The notes under the pieces: model-generated
The model's input: only the letters and a program-made list of their open reading frames with translations
Told to the model about the DNA's origin: nothing
Database searches by the model: none
In this document: positions 45,675 through 57,200 of the stretch, piece by piece
Position numbering within the stretch: position 1 is the stretch's first letter
Layout of the letters: each line of letters begins with the position of its first letter
Position numbers and translations under genes: made by a program
Source: Owenweeksia hongkongensis DSM 17368
Lineage (GTDB): Bacteria > Bacteroidota > Bacteroidia > Flavobacteriales > Schleiferiaceae
NCBI RefSeq assembly: GCF_000236705.1
Contig: NC_016599.1
Coordinates: forward strand, 1,984,001-2,048,000
Length of the DNA stretch: 64,000 bases
Direction of reading: 5' to 3'

Positions 45675-46796
45675 GTGAAAATAGCTGTCAACACCCGTTT
45701 CCTCCTTCCCAACAAACTGGAAGGCATAGGTTGGTTTACCTTTGAAATATTCAAACGACTCACTCAAAATCATCCTGAGGTAGAGTGGCTATTTCTATTT
45801 GACCGACAATATAAGGAGCACTTTATATTTTCTGACAACATCACGCCAATTGTGGTTTCTCCGCAGGCGCGTCATCCTATTTTGTGGCACATTTGGTATG
45901 AATACAGCTTGCCACGAATATTTAAAAAGCATAAACCCGACCTTTTCATTTCGCCCGATGGATACCTTTCGCTAAAGAGTAATGTGAAGAGTATTTCGGT
46001 GATTCATGATTTGAATTTTGAGCATAACCCGGAGAATATCCCGAAGCTAGCGGGGAAATATTACCAAAAGTATTTTCCAAAATATGCGCACAGGGCTGAC
46101 CGTGTGGCCACCGTTTCACAATATTCCAAAGACGACATCAGCACGCTATATGAAGTATCTCCAAATAAAATCGATTTGGTGTATAACGGCTGTGGAGACT
46201 TCTTCTTTCCGCTTAAAGCGGAGGAAATAAAAACAGTTCGTGCAGAAATAAGCGAGGGAAAACCCTACTTCATTTTTGTGGGCGCACTAAACCCGAGAAA
46301 AAATATAACCGGCATGTTGGCGGCTTTTGCTAAATACCGGGAAGGTGGTGGACACAACAAGTTTGTGATTGTTGGCGAAAAAATGTTTTGGAGCGATGAC
46401 ATTGCTAACGCTTATGAAAATCACCCCTTTCGGGAAGACATCATTTTTACTGGAAGACTGGAAGGCTCAGGGCTCAACAAAGTTTTAGCCGCGTCAGCTG
46501 CTTTGTTATTCGTGTCCAATTTTGAAGGATTTGGGATTCCGATTGTAGAGGCTTTTAAGTGTGAAGTTCCGGTAGTAACCTCCACCACCACCTCAATGCC
46601 CGAAGTGGCCGGAGATGCTGCCCTACTGTGTGACCCCAGCGACACACAGGCTATCACTAATGCCATGCACGAAGTGGATAAACCCGAGGTAAGAGCGGAC
46701 CTCATTGCCAAAGGAAAATTGCGGTCCACACTTTTTACTTGGGAACGCTCAGCAGAAATGATGTGGGACTGCATCACCCAAACGATGAATCAATAA
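45675..46796 (+). CDS. GT4-like glycosyltransferase
   Basis: A 373-residue GT-B glycosyltransferase of the family 1/4 type. It begins MKIAVNTRFLLPNKLEGIGWFT (GTG start), and shows IFVGALNPRKNITGML near 198 and the sugar-nucleotide site SNFEGFGIPIVEAFKCEVPV near 278 with the E-x7-E-like pair in family position. The sugar is unknown, but the flippase, chain-length and polymerase genes divergently upstream point to polysaccharide synthesis. Its stop is immediately followed by the rnhB ATG. Confidence 0.92.
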   Translation: MKIAVNTRFLLPNKLEGIGWFTFEIFKRLTQNHPEVEWLFLFDRQYKEHFIFSDNITPIVVSPQARHPILWHIWYEYSLPRIFKKHKPDLFISPDGYLSLKSNVKSISVIHDLNFEHNPENIPKLAGKYYQKYFPKYAHRADRVATVSQYSKDDISTLYEVSPNKIDLVYNGCGDFFFPLKAEEIKTVRAEISEGKPYFIFVGALNPRKNITGMLAAFAKYREGGGHNKFVIVGEKMFWSDDIANAYENHPFREDIIFTGRLEGSGLNKVLAASAALLFVSNFEGFGIPIVEAFKCEVPVVTSTTTSMPEVAGDAALLCDPSDTQAITNAMHEVDKPEVRADLIAKGKLRSTLFTWERSAEMMWDCITQTMNQ

Positions 46797-47402
46797 ATGC
46801 CACGACTACTAAACTGCCATACTAAAGGATTAATAGAAGCTGGCTGTGATGAAGCCGGACGAGGATGCTTGGCTGGGCCCGTAACTGCCGCTGCGGTTAT
46901 TTTGCCACCCAATTTCCGTCACAAGCTGCTGAATGATTCCAAAAAAATGACAGAAGCCCACCGCGAAGAACTTCGATCTATTATTGAGGAAAAAGCTTTG
47001 GCCTGGGCTGTGGCTTCAGTAACTCACGAAGAAATTGACAAAATCAATATTCTAAATGCTTCCTTCCTGGCGATGCACCGCGCGGTAGAACAATTAAAGA
47101 TCGTTCCGCAGGCTTTACTGATTGATGGCAACCGTTTTAACGCCTATCCGAATATTGCCCATCATTGTATTATTAAAGGTGATGGTAAGTTTAAAAGCAT
47201 TGCTGCAGCCTCTGTTTTAGCCAAAACCCACCGTGATGAATACATGGCTAAGTTGGCTGAAGAATTTCCACAATACGGCTGGAAAAAAAATAAAGGCTAC
47301 CCTACGATGGACCACCGAGCTGCCATCGAAAAATATGGAACCACGCCTTATCATCGTCAGAGCTTTAGGTTGTTGGCAAGGCAGGTGAAGTTGGAATTTT
47401 AG
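46797..47402 (+). CDS. rnhB: Ribonuclease HII
   Basis: RNase HII cuts RNA-DNA hybrids and removes single ribonucleotides from DNA. The 201-residue protein has the catalytic D18/E19 in [16 protein letters not shown], a third acidic residue in LLIDGNR near 109, [19 protein letters not shown] near 142 and the C-terminal [11 protein letters not shown]. All key residues are present and the gene is intact. It starts directly after the glycosyltransferase stop. A diverged copy of its last 75 bp recurs at 48239-48313. Confidence 0.97.
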   Translation: MPRLLNCHTKGLIEAGCDEAGRGCLAGPVTAAAVILPPNFRHKLLNDSKKMTEAHREELRSIIEEKALAWAVASVTHEEIDKINILNASFLAMHRAVEQLKIVPQALLIDGNRFNAYPNIAHHCIIKGDGKFKSIAAASVLAKTHRDEYMAKLAEEFPQYGWKKNKGYPTMDHRAAIEKYGTTPYHRQSFRLLARQVKLEF

Positions 47403-47541
47403 GGTAAGAGTTGAAGCTTTGTGTGTTAAGGTTTTTTTTTTTGCGGAAATTAGATAGCGATAATTACTTGACTTTCCCTTATAACCATCTAACCCCTTTA
47501 ACAGCACAACGCAAATTTGCACTTAACTCTAAGTCAATTAA

Positions 47542-48135
47542 ATGAAACTAAAGTTTATCACCATTTTGTGCTTTTCCTATTCAATGGCAATTGCACAATC
47601 TTATGAACTAAACTATCGCGACTGGGATACAGCATCTCCCTATGAGTACTGGTTAACATTAAACTACTCTGAAGAGCCGAACATCGTTACCCTAACTGAT
47701 AGTTTAGAACAGGATGGTTACTTAACTATTGAAGGAACTATAAGCGACTATAGAGACTCAGCCCTACAAACTTTAATTTGGAGACTTGACCCAAGAGACT
47801 CTAGCCAAATGGAACCGTACGTACCAGATGAAAGCGGATATTTTAAATTGAATTTTGATCTAGGTACAATCCTTCTTCAATTTACACTTCAAGGTTCTTT
47901 TAAAACCCAATACCTTTTGATTTCAGCAAATGTGGCAAAAAAAATCTCCTACGAGTTAAAACTTGGCAGAAGCCAACCCTTTGAGCAATATTTAATCCAT
48001 TCCAAAAGAATCTTAACTGTTGATGAGATAGAGTCTACCGTAGATTGCATTAAGGAAAATTTCCTTTTTAACCAGAATGAAACATGGAACTGTGCCGAAG
48101 GAAAAGACTTTTATATTGGAATGTCAGGAGGGTGA
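47542..48135 (+). CDS. Secreted hypothetical protein, possibly frame-disturbed
   Basis: A 197-residue frame with a signal peptide (1-18, ending SMAIAQ) and an acidic, beta-rich body (SYELNYRDWDTASPYEYWL, GYLTIEGTISDYRDSAL). I recognise no family. Its stop at 48135 truncates a coding-like run that continues in the next forward frame to a stop at 48238 (KEKTFILECQEGEPP, then SKKEIEVCIGVIRETLVD), so a frameshift may have shortened the protein by about 33 residues; an independent 53-residue ORF (ATG 48077) is the alternative. It lies between rnhB and a diverged second rnhB tail, indicating an inserted segment. There is no clear promoter. Confidence 0.6.
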   Translation: MKLKFITILCFSYSMAIAQSYELNYRDWDTASPYEYWLTLNYSEEPNIVTLTDSLEQDGYLTIEGTISDYRDSALQTLIWRLDPRDSSQMEPYVPDESGYFKLNFDLGTILLQFTLQGSFKTQYLLISANVAKKISYELKLGRSQPFEQYLIHSKRILTVDEIESTVDCIKENFLFNQNETWNCAEGKDFYIGMSGG

Positions 48136-48238
48136 GCCACCCATTCATGAATCACAAATCATCAAGACTCTCGGTTCGATTTCGAAAAAAGAAATTGAAG
48201 TATGCATAGGTGTTATTCGAGAAACGCTGGTTGATTAG

Positions 48239-48313
48239 GAAAAATAGGAAACCATAGCTTATCAACTTCAAGGTTTTAGCTTGTTGGCAACTCAAATAAA
48301 ACTGAGTTTGTAG
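48239..48313 (+). pseudogene. Diverged second copy of the rnhB 3' end
   Basis: This 75-bp segment aligns with the last 75 bp of rnhB (47328-47402). In the aligned frame it reads ETIAYQLQGFSLLATQIKLS before the stop, beside [20 protein letters not shown] in rnhB; by hand count 10 of 21 residues and about two thirds of the bases agree. Two compensating one-base gaps lie near its start. It begins directly after the TAG that closes the shifted frame at 48238 and contains the -33 element of the next gene. It is a remnant, not a gene. Confidence 0.7.
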
Positions 48314-48336
48314 CCGTTAAAATTGCTTTATTTTTG
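48307..48336 (+). promoter_or_regulatory. Promoter for the lipoprotein gene at 48357
   Basis: A -33 TTTG (48307-48310) and a -7 TATTTTTG (48329-48336) are 18 nt apart, the best full Bacteroidota promoter in the window. The -33 part lies in the rnhB remnant. Confidence 0.65.
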
Positions 48337-48356
48337 TCCAAAATTAGGCCACCACT

Positions 48357-50984
48357 ATGAAGCTTTTCCAATACTGGATTCTCACTCTAACTTCAACTCT
48401 ACTCCTATTTAGCTCCTGCAAAAAAGATGCGGCCACCAGCGCTGATTTGTATTCTGCCGTTCCTAAATCTTCCGTTTTAGTTTTGGAAAGCCGCAGCATT
48501 GGTGAGGCTTTGAATAGCATAAGCCAAACCAGCATGTACAGCCAGATAGACAGCTTGCCGCCTATCCTTGCTTTTGCAGAAGAATTGAAATCCCTCAAAG
48601 GAAATTTTGACACGGATAGTGTAACAGACTTTTTAAAAAAGCGACCTGTAATAATGGCCATTGCACTAAGTGGTGCCGAAAAATATGGAGCACTTTTTAT
48701 CGCTCTAGGTAATAAGGATTTTGAAAAGTCAATAGGTAAAAGATTGAGTTCAGTTTATAAGGTTTCGCAAAAAACCTACAGCGAAGCTGAAGTGTATCAC
48801 TTTTATAAAGAAGATAAAAGCAAGAATTACTACGTTTCCTCTTACCGCAACCTACTCCTTTTTAGCACCAGCAGCTTCTTGCTCGAAGAAGGTATTCGTC
48901 AAGTAAATAGCGAGTTTAACATTAAGCAAAACCTACAATTTCAAAAGCTGTACAATACTAGCAACAAAAAGGACCTTGCGAATCTTTATATCAACCTAAA
49001 AGAGCTTCCTGAATTTTTAAAAACCAAACTCCCACTCGGAAATCAGCAGTTTATAAGTCGGATGGGTAGCTGGGCCGAGTTGGATATTCAGGCCTACAAC
49101 AAAGAGCTTTTGATGAGTGGTCTTATCCTATTTCCAGAAAATGAGCCCTATTTCTTACAGTCTTTCCAAAAGGTGAAAGCTCGTGAAACAGAAGGGCAGC
49201 AAATTGTTCCTGCCGCCAGCGGGCTTTGGGTATCGCACACCTTTGCCAATGCAGAGCAGTATTATCGCAATTATTTAGCATATCTGGAAAGTGCAGGACG
49301 CTTACGCAAGCATGAGCAACTTTTAGAGAAATTAGATTTTGACCACAACAAACATCTACTCGAGTGGGTGGATTCCGAAATGGGGATTTTCACCACCACA
49401 GGTGAAGGTGGCCGTATTAATTATGTAGCCTATTTTAAACACCGCGATGAAGATGATGCCCGTGAAGCGTTGGATTCTTTAGCCACTGATTTTATAGAAG
49501 GCTACCGTGGAATTATCATCAAAAAACTGAAAGCTGAAAATGCACTACCCCGCTTTTACGGACCTATATTCACCGACTTTCATTACCCCTACTTTATTGT
49601 GAGCAATGGTTTTGCGCTTTTTGCGGAAGACCTTAGCAGCATGAAGGGAATCATAAATGATATGGTGGATGGTAAAACTTTAGGTGCTGATGAAGAGTTC
49701 AAAAACTTTAGCGCCAGCCTGCCTTCTGAGTCACACATTAAAATAATTGCTTCCAGTCCCGGGTTTTTAAATTACGCTTCTACAAGTTTAGAGGGAGGTG
49801 ATGCTAAAATTCTGGAAAAGAATTTTGACAAGCTGAGCAACTTCCGCTGGGCTGCCTTACAGATCAATGTAGATGACGATGCCGCCCTAACCAACTTTTA
49901 CATGCTGCAATCTACCCAGCGGAAAGAGCGAGTAGCTCGCTTGTGGAATGTAGAGTTGCAGAGTGATGCAGCCAATACTCCTCAGTTTTTGAAAAATTAC
50001 ACCAATGCCAAATATGATGTGGCTGTTCAGGATAAAGATTACAGGCTTTACCTTATAGATTATAGCGGCAAGTTGCTTTGGACTAAAAATCTGGATGGCC
50101 CAATTATGGGCAACATCACTCAAATAGATATTTACAAAAACAACAAACTGCAGATGGTGCTCAACACACGCGAAACTCTTTACGTGATTGACCGCCTCGG
50201 CCGTGATGTTGAGAATTTTCCTGTAAAGTTAAAAGAGCCAGCTACCGCTCCTGTGGGAGTTTTTAATTATGATATGGCGCGTAATTACCGCCTGGTGGTG
50301 CCCTGCGGCAAAAATTTAAAAAACTACGGTGTAGATGGCAAAGAAGTAAAAGGCTGGAACTTTAAAGCTTCAAAGCATGAATTAATTACCCAACCTCAAC
50401 ATTTTACGGTAAGTAAAAAAGATGTGATAGTGGTATTAAATGATGGTGGCCAATTGTTACAACTAAACCGAAGAGGTGAGCAGCGATTTGAGCCGGTAGA
50501 GGGTTTACCCAAATTGCAAATACCTTTCTTCCTTAAAGAGAGAGAATCATTGGCAAAATCGGAAATGCTGGCCAACGGCCCGGATGGAAAATTATATTCT
50601 ATAATACCAGGTGGAACTGCTGACAATCTATATCTGGATGAAGAAAACCCCGCTGACTACTTCATCTACTTTGACGAAAAATATGTGTTTAGTCATGATG
50701 AAAAACTCATCATAAAAAGTGACAACCAGCCTTGGTCTGCTGAGCTAGATGGCGATATCTCAACACGCCCGAAAGTGATGATTTTTGGAAATGAGTTTTA
50801 TGCTGCAGCCTTTAGCAAAAGTGCTGACGAAATACGTCTCTTCAATAAAAAAGGTGAACTGGTAGAAGGTTTCCCTGTATATGCTCAAGGGCCATTCGAC
50901 ATGGGATCCCTCAAGCAAGATGGCGCCATCAATATTGTAACTTATACCGAGGATGGCACATTGGTGTGCTATCGGGTGAATTAA
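48357..50984 (+). CDS. Large lipoprotein, DUF3352-like N-terminus
   Basis: An 875-residue lipoprotein with a lipobox at Cys21 (LLFSSC). The N-terminal ~500 residues resemble DUF3352-like proteins (YSAVPKSSVLVLESRSIGEAL, LVISLPEE-like SLPSESHIKI). The C-terminal part (about 540-875) has repeated short beta-blade-like units such as YRLYLIDYSGKLLWTKNLDG and VDGKEVKGWNFK, suggesting a propeller. Its function is unknown; the lipid anchor and lack of catalytic motifs suggest an envelope structural or binding role. It has its own promoter. Confidence 0.75.
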   Translation: MKLFQYWILTLTSTLLLFSSCKKDAATSADLYSAVPKSSVLVLESRSIGEALNSISQTSMYSQIDSLPPILAFAEELKSLKGNFDTDSVTDFLKKRPVIMAIALSGAEKYGALFIALGNKDFEKSIGKRLSSVYKVSQKTYSEAEVYHFYKEDKSKNYYVSSYRNLLLFSTSSFLLEEGIRQVNSEFNIKQNLQFQKLYNTSNKKDLANLYINLKELPEFLKTKLPLGNQQFISRMGSWAELDIQAYNKELLMSGLILFPENEPYFLQSFQKVKARETEGQQIVPAASGLWVSHTFANAEQYYRNYLAYLESAGRLRKHEQLLEKLDFDHNKHLLEWVDSEMGIFTTTGEGGRINYVAYFKHRDEDDAREALDSLATDFIEGYRGIIIKKLKAENALPRFYGPIFTDFHYPYFIVSNGFALFAEDLSSMKGIINDMVDGKTLGADEEFKNFSASLPSESHIKIIASSPGFLNYASTSLEGGDAKILEKNFDKLSNFRWAALQINVDDDAALTNFYMLQSTQRKERVARLWNVELQSDAANTPQFLKNYTNAKYDVAVQDKDYRLYLIDYSGKLLWTKNLDGPIMGNITQIDIYKNNKLQMVLNTRETLYVIDRLGRDVENFPVKLKEPATAPVGVFNYDMARNYRLVVPCGKNLKNYGVDGKEVKGWNFKASKHELITQPQHFTVSKKDVIVVLNDGGQLLQLNRRGEQRFEPVEGLPKLQIPFFLKERESLAKSEMLANGPDGKLYSIIPGGTADNLYLDEENPADYFIYFDEKYVFSHDEKLIIKSDNQPWSAELDGDISTRPKVMIFGNEFYAAAFSKSADEIRLFNKKGELVEGFPVYAQGPFDMGSLKQDGAINIVTYTEDGTLVCYRVN

Positions 50985-51236
50985 GTTTTCGCAGCACTCT
51001 ATTTTCTATTTCTGGAATTTATTTTTTCCGGATTTACTTTATCTAGAATTATTCCTGTATTAAACCTATAGTTCCCATCATAGGAATACTTTTCCTACAA
51101 ACAAATACACCAACATGGTGATAAGCAGATGTTTTACGTATAATTAATTCGTTCGGCATAGTATTTCCCTGTAATCGCAATCGTACACTCTTGCACTTTG
51201 CATGAACTGTATTTTTAATAACCAAAACTAATTACT

Positions 51237-54200
51237 ATGCAAAACATTACCTCTGGCTCTGCGCTTTGGCGCAAGAGCAGCCTGTCCTTATTCTGCTCTG
51301 TATTTTTTGCAGCAGGATCTCACTCGGCCAACGCAGCCTCCTATTATGTAAATGATAATAACACCGCAGGAGACATCTACACAACTGCAGTAGGTAGCAA
51401 TTTAAACAGCGGAACTATGGCCTCGCCATATTTAAGCATTCAAAGTGCGATTGACGCAGCCTCATCTGGAGACACTATTTATGTAGATGCAGGAACTTAT
51501 AATGAGAATGTTTCTGTAGACAAATCACTCACTTTACTGGGCGCAGGCAGTGGAGCTACCATAATTGATGGCGACAATAACGGTTCTGGTTTAGGTACTA
51601 TTTTCCTTCCAACCGGTGGAAACAATATTCAAATTGGTGCAATGAGCCAAGGATTTCATATAATTGGAATTGACGGTCCTGCAGGGCTAGAAAAAGCCGC
51701 AATATATCTGCAAGGCACCCAATCCAACATCACCATTATTGATAATGAGATTGAAGCAAGAGGTGACGCAGGCTTGATGGGCGAACACAACGCATCAAAT
51801 AACAATATTGTTATTGATAACAACCTAATATCTGGTCAAACCTTTAATGGTGCAAACCCTGCAGGTGTAGGGTCTGGAGCTCAATTCACCTTGCTAAATG
51901 TACCTCGCCAAGCGGTGGTATTTGGTGGTGGCGGTGGAACTACCAATACCATGAACTTCACGTTCACCAACAATGTGATTTCTACGGTAACTGGTGGCCA
52001 AAGTACTACTGACAATTCAGGAAACCCAATTTCACCAACCGATCAAGGAAATATGCTTGTAACGCTTGACCTAGTAGGGACCAACACCATTAGTGGAAAC
52101 ACTTTTAATGGAACAACCGTTTCATGGTATGCAGCCTTAAGAACTCGAGGTACTGGTTATACTATCGACAACAATATCTTTAACGGAAATTACCTTGTAG
52201 GGATGGCCACCGGCTCAAATGCCGTAGACGCTTCACTAAACTATTGGGGAGATGCCTCAGGTCCTAACAATCCTGTAAACAATGCTTGTGGAGCGGGGAA
52301 ATATGTTCCAAATAATGTAACTCTTGCCCCATTCTACACAGACGCAAGTCTTACTACGACCTCTAATGGAGCTCCTTCTGTAAGCAACATTACACAAAAC
52401 ACATCTTTCTGCAGTATTCAAGCCGCTGTAGATGCTGCTAACGCTACAGATACAATTGTAGCTTCAGCCGGCACTTACGATGAAGTTTTACTGATAGACA
52501 AGGCACTAACACTGTTTGGCCCCAATGATAACATCAGCGCGGTAAATGGAACACGAGTTTCAGAAGCAATTCTTCTACAACGAGTTAATATTAGCGCAAC
52601 CACTGATGTTACCATAAGTGGTTTTGAGTTTTTCGAAGTACCAGCCACGAGTACCTGGACGATATATATTTATGGTAATTCGAACAACTTCACATTCGAG
52701 AACAACCGTTTTATTGATAATGATAAAGACGCCATCCGTTCAGGAATAAGCTCAGCCACCGGAAATGTTACGGTAAAAGGTAATTTGATTGATGGACTCA
52801 CAAATACGCTTTCATCAGGTATTTTCTTAGGAGGTATATATGGCACTTCTCTAATTGCTGACAACAAGATAGACCTCGCTTACAATGGAACCCCTACGGG
52901 ATACAGTGGAATACAAACCCCTTCTGCTGATGGCTTAACCATCTCTGGAAACGAAATTTCAAATACCACGAATCAAGGTTTACAACTTGCAGGAACTTGC
53001 GGAAACGTTACTATCGAAAACAATTCCATTTCTAATACAAACACAGGCAATGGATCCGACAAAGGGGCTATAAGATTGTACGGCACAGCCTTTACTGGTC
53101 CGATTACCATTCAAAACAACAACCTCACCAATTCTTACAATGGTGTAGCTGTAAAAAATGGTGAAGACCTTACAGGACAAAACATTACCATCACGAATAA
53201 CAACTTGACCGGCAATAGCAATAAAGCCATTTATAACGGTGCATCAACTGGCGGAGTAAACGCCCCTTGTAACTGGTACGGAACTACCGATGATGCAGCC
53301 ATTCAGGCTCTTTTAGTTGGACTTGTAAACTACACTCCATTTTTGAACAATGGAACTGATAATGATATGGCTCAAGGATTCCAGCCTGTTCCAGGGGCTT
53401 GTGCAGTTAACCTAACTGGACTTTATGTAAATGACAATAACATCGCTGGTGACATTTACACCACAGCTGTGGGAAATGACGCAAACAACGGCTCAAGTTC
53501 AGCTCCGTATTTAACCATTCAGGCAGCAGTAAACGCAGCCTCATCTGGCGATACTATTTATGTAGATGCTGGGGATTATACACTAGCAGCTTTGACAATG
53601 ACTAAAAGTTTGACCATTGTAGGTAGTAATTCGGGTAACCATGCGGCCTCAGGTTCTGGAAATATTCCTGCGGGAAGGGTTACTGAATCAGTAGTTACTA
53701 TGACAGGAAGCCTACTTATTAATACAGATAATATCACAATTGATGGTTTGCATATTCGCTCGGCTGGCGTACGGGTAATCAGAAATACTGGTGTAGCTGC
53801 TGATAATTTCATTTTACAAAATTGTTTAATTGAGAACACGGCTAGTTCCGGACTTGAAATGTTACATTTTATAGGTACGGCTACTCGGGAAAATTGGATA
53901 ATTAGAAACAATAGGTTCTCAGGAGTGCAAGGTGGCACTGGTGCTATTTATTTCAATGGAAGTGCCTCGGGACTTAAAAATATTTTAGTTGATGGCAATG
54001 ATTTTATGGGTAGTAACGCAGCAGCCATTTTTGGAGGTGCCTCAGATTTAACAATTAGTGGGAACTATTTTGCGGCTACCAATTTACCGACCATTAATAT
54101 GAATGACCTTGATAACCCGACTATTGAAAACAACACTATAAATGTTAATGGATTTGGTTTACAGCTTACCACTATAAATGGTGGAGTAATCAGAAGTAAT

Positions 54201-57200
54201 ACCTTTACGGGCATAAGTGCTTATGACTTTAGCGGTACTCTCTATATGCGTGGTATTGATGTTTTTGGTACTAGCTTCAGTGGTCCGAATTCTGCGGGTC
54301 TGGTAATTGAAAATAATATATTTCACGATTTTACGGCTGCGGTTATTAATACAAATGATCAATATCGTGGTATTCATTTCAGACAAGGTGTGGAGGACAT
54401 AAGCGTTCAGAATAATACATTCACAAATAGTCATACGGCTTTAGGTATAGTTTCAGCAACCCCTGCAGTAGAGGGCATTACTTTAACAGAGAATGACTTG
54501 TCGGGAGCCGTGTTTGGGGTATTAAATGGATCTTCAAACGCAGTTGCTTCCACTTGTGACTGGTGGGGTTCGACAAGCTCAGCAACAATTGCTTCAAAAA
54601 ACACAGGTACTGTAACTTTTGAACCATACTTAACGAATGGAACTGATAACTCAGGGGCAATAGGCTTCCAGCCAGCACCTGGTGCTTGTACAGTTAATTT
54701 AACTGCTCTTTATGTAAATGACAACAACACAACTGGTGACATTTTCACTACTGCAGTAGGAAATGATGCTAATAGCGGAACAAGCTTAGCACCATATTTA
54801 ACAATCCAAGCTGCTATAAATGCCGCGGATGCAGGTGACACTATATATGTAGATGCAGGTGCTTACACCGAACAGGTAGAGATAACAAAAGATGTGGAAA
54901 TAATTGGTGCCGGAATAGGTGTTACTACCATTTTGGGTTCAGCCAATATGCCTTTGTTCTTTACTACATCAGGTGACAATTATCCAATTGTATATGTACA
55001 TGATGCAGACAGTGTAAACATCAAAGACCTCACTGTGGATGGTGACGGTAAAGGAAATAGCAATTACCGTTATCAAGGAGTAGGCTACAGCAACGCTGGT
55101 GGTACGTTAGATAATATTGAAATCACTAGTGTTATCGAAACTCCATTTAATGGAAACCAACATGGGATAGGCCTATTTGCCGATGCTTCTAGCGGTACAG
55201 CTCGCACACTTACTCTTAAAAACTCTATGATAAGAGATTGCCAAAAAAATGCTATATCTCTTTCTGGAGCTGACCTTACTGGCTATGTAAATGACAATAT
55301 GATAACCGGAGCCGGTGCTATTGGAACTCCATTGCCTGCGCAAAACGGAATTCAATTTTATGGCACCGCTGGTGGCGAAATCAAAAACAACGTAGTGAAG
55401 GGATTTTGGTATACTCCAAATAACTGGACGGCTACAGGAATGTTACTTTATGCAAACGCAGGAAGTATTGAAGTTGATGGTAACAATCTTGACAGCAATG
55501 ATGCACACATTTATGATTTCAATGGAGATGCTACTATTACCAATAATGATATAAAAGATGGTAATTATGGGGTAATTGTTCAGTCAAGTGGCACAAATGC
55601 TACTGCCACTGTTTCTGGAAACTCCGTGATGAATGTAGTTACGGGCATTGGTGTATATGAAGCTGGAGGTTCTACCGCCTCTGCTACCATCAATGAAAAT
55701 AGTATTACCAGCATTTCAGACAAAGCCATTGAGAGTGATGCTGCCGCCACATTAGATGCTACCTGCAACTGGTATGGAACAACCGATGATGCTTCAATTC
55801 AGGCTCTTTTAGATGGCTTTTTAACTTACAGCCCATTCTTAAACAATGGAACTGACAATGATGTAGCTCAAGGGTTTCAGCCGGTTCCAGGGTCATGTGT
55901 TGCACCTTCTTCTCAAGCGGATAGCCTACTTATCGTATCAGACGCAAGCTGGATGATGAGCACAGAGGTTAACACTGTAGATGCATATAGTTACCCTTGG
56001 CGAGGGGTTACCACTCTTCCTGACGTATCTACTTACACCCTTCCTGCAGTTGTAGGTCAGCCGTACCACTATCACTCTATTGACAGTGTTGATGGTGCTC
56101 GGGTATTGCGTGGAGACAATGGAATTAGATTTTTCAGAACTACTTTTAATCTGAATGTTGACACAGGTGTAGCTGCACAAATCATCTCACGTATGGATGA
56201 TGGAATGGAAATTTACATAAACGGACACATGATAGCACGTGAAGCTAACCGAACCACAGCAAACTTTTTAGGTCTTCCTCATAACTTAGTTCTTCTTCAA
56301 AATGGTGATCAGGACAATGGTCACAATGGTGATATGGAATTTGATATCGTGAATAATTACCGCTTGGATTCAGTAGTAGTAGCTGGAGAAAATGAGCTTA
56401 TAATTGCTCTTAGAAATGCACCACAAACTTCTGACAAAGGTGGTTTCAGTTTCCGCATGGAGCTAAAAACCGGTGAAGCTTATATGCCAGAACTTACCGG
56501 ATACTTGGTTTCTGATATAGAGTGGATGGAAAGCACAGTAACCACTCCAGGGGGAACTAGCTTTAACTGGTCTGGCGTTAGTGGTCTTCCAGCTGCAAAT
56601 ACATTCACTAAAAATGTAATGCTTGGTCAACCATATGGATATTATAGTATCGAAGAAGTACCTGGCTCATTTGCGATAAAGTCTGGTACTGATGTAACCT
56701 ACTATACCAGAAGATTTACCATTATGGATTCTGCCGATGTAAATGTGCGACTACGTTCTACATTTGATGAAAGTGTGATGATTTATGTAAATGGGGTATT
56801 GATCGCGGCAGACTATTCTACAAACTACAGTGACCGCACTCTTGCAGCCCATGATGTAGACTTTCAAGCAGGAGGTACCATAACCAACGGAAATGCCGGA
56901 GGAGACTTGTTTGACCAAGTAGAAAGTGTTGACTTTGACAACATACTTCGTAAAGGAGATAATTACGTTACTGTAGCTCTTCGCAATAAAGGTATTACTG
57001 ACAAAGGTGGCTTCTCCTTACGATTAGATTTAGACAAAGCAGGAAGCCCTGTAATCCGTAAAACCACCTCTGAAAGAAATGGGAATGAAGATAAAAAAGC
57101 AAACGACCTTCAAGTGAACTTTAATATTTATCCTAACCCAACCACAGGTAGAGTAATTATTGATCTAATTGAAAGCCCCACTGGAGACAACACAGTTACC

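Noticed and set aside
47217-47522. Minus-strand frame of 101 residues across the rnhB end
   Set aside because: It is antisense to a verified rnhB end and is broken by low-complexity sequence at 47430-47440.
53576-53938. Minus-strand frame of 120 residues inside the giant surface protein gene
   Set aside because: It is a shadow of repeat-rich coding sequence; no signal or family motif.
51345-55900. Repeats in the giant gene read as an insertion sequence or CRISPR array
   Set aside because: The repeats are in frame, encode protein modules, differ in spacing and have no spacers, transposase or terminal inverted repeats.
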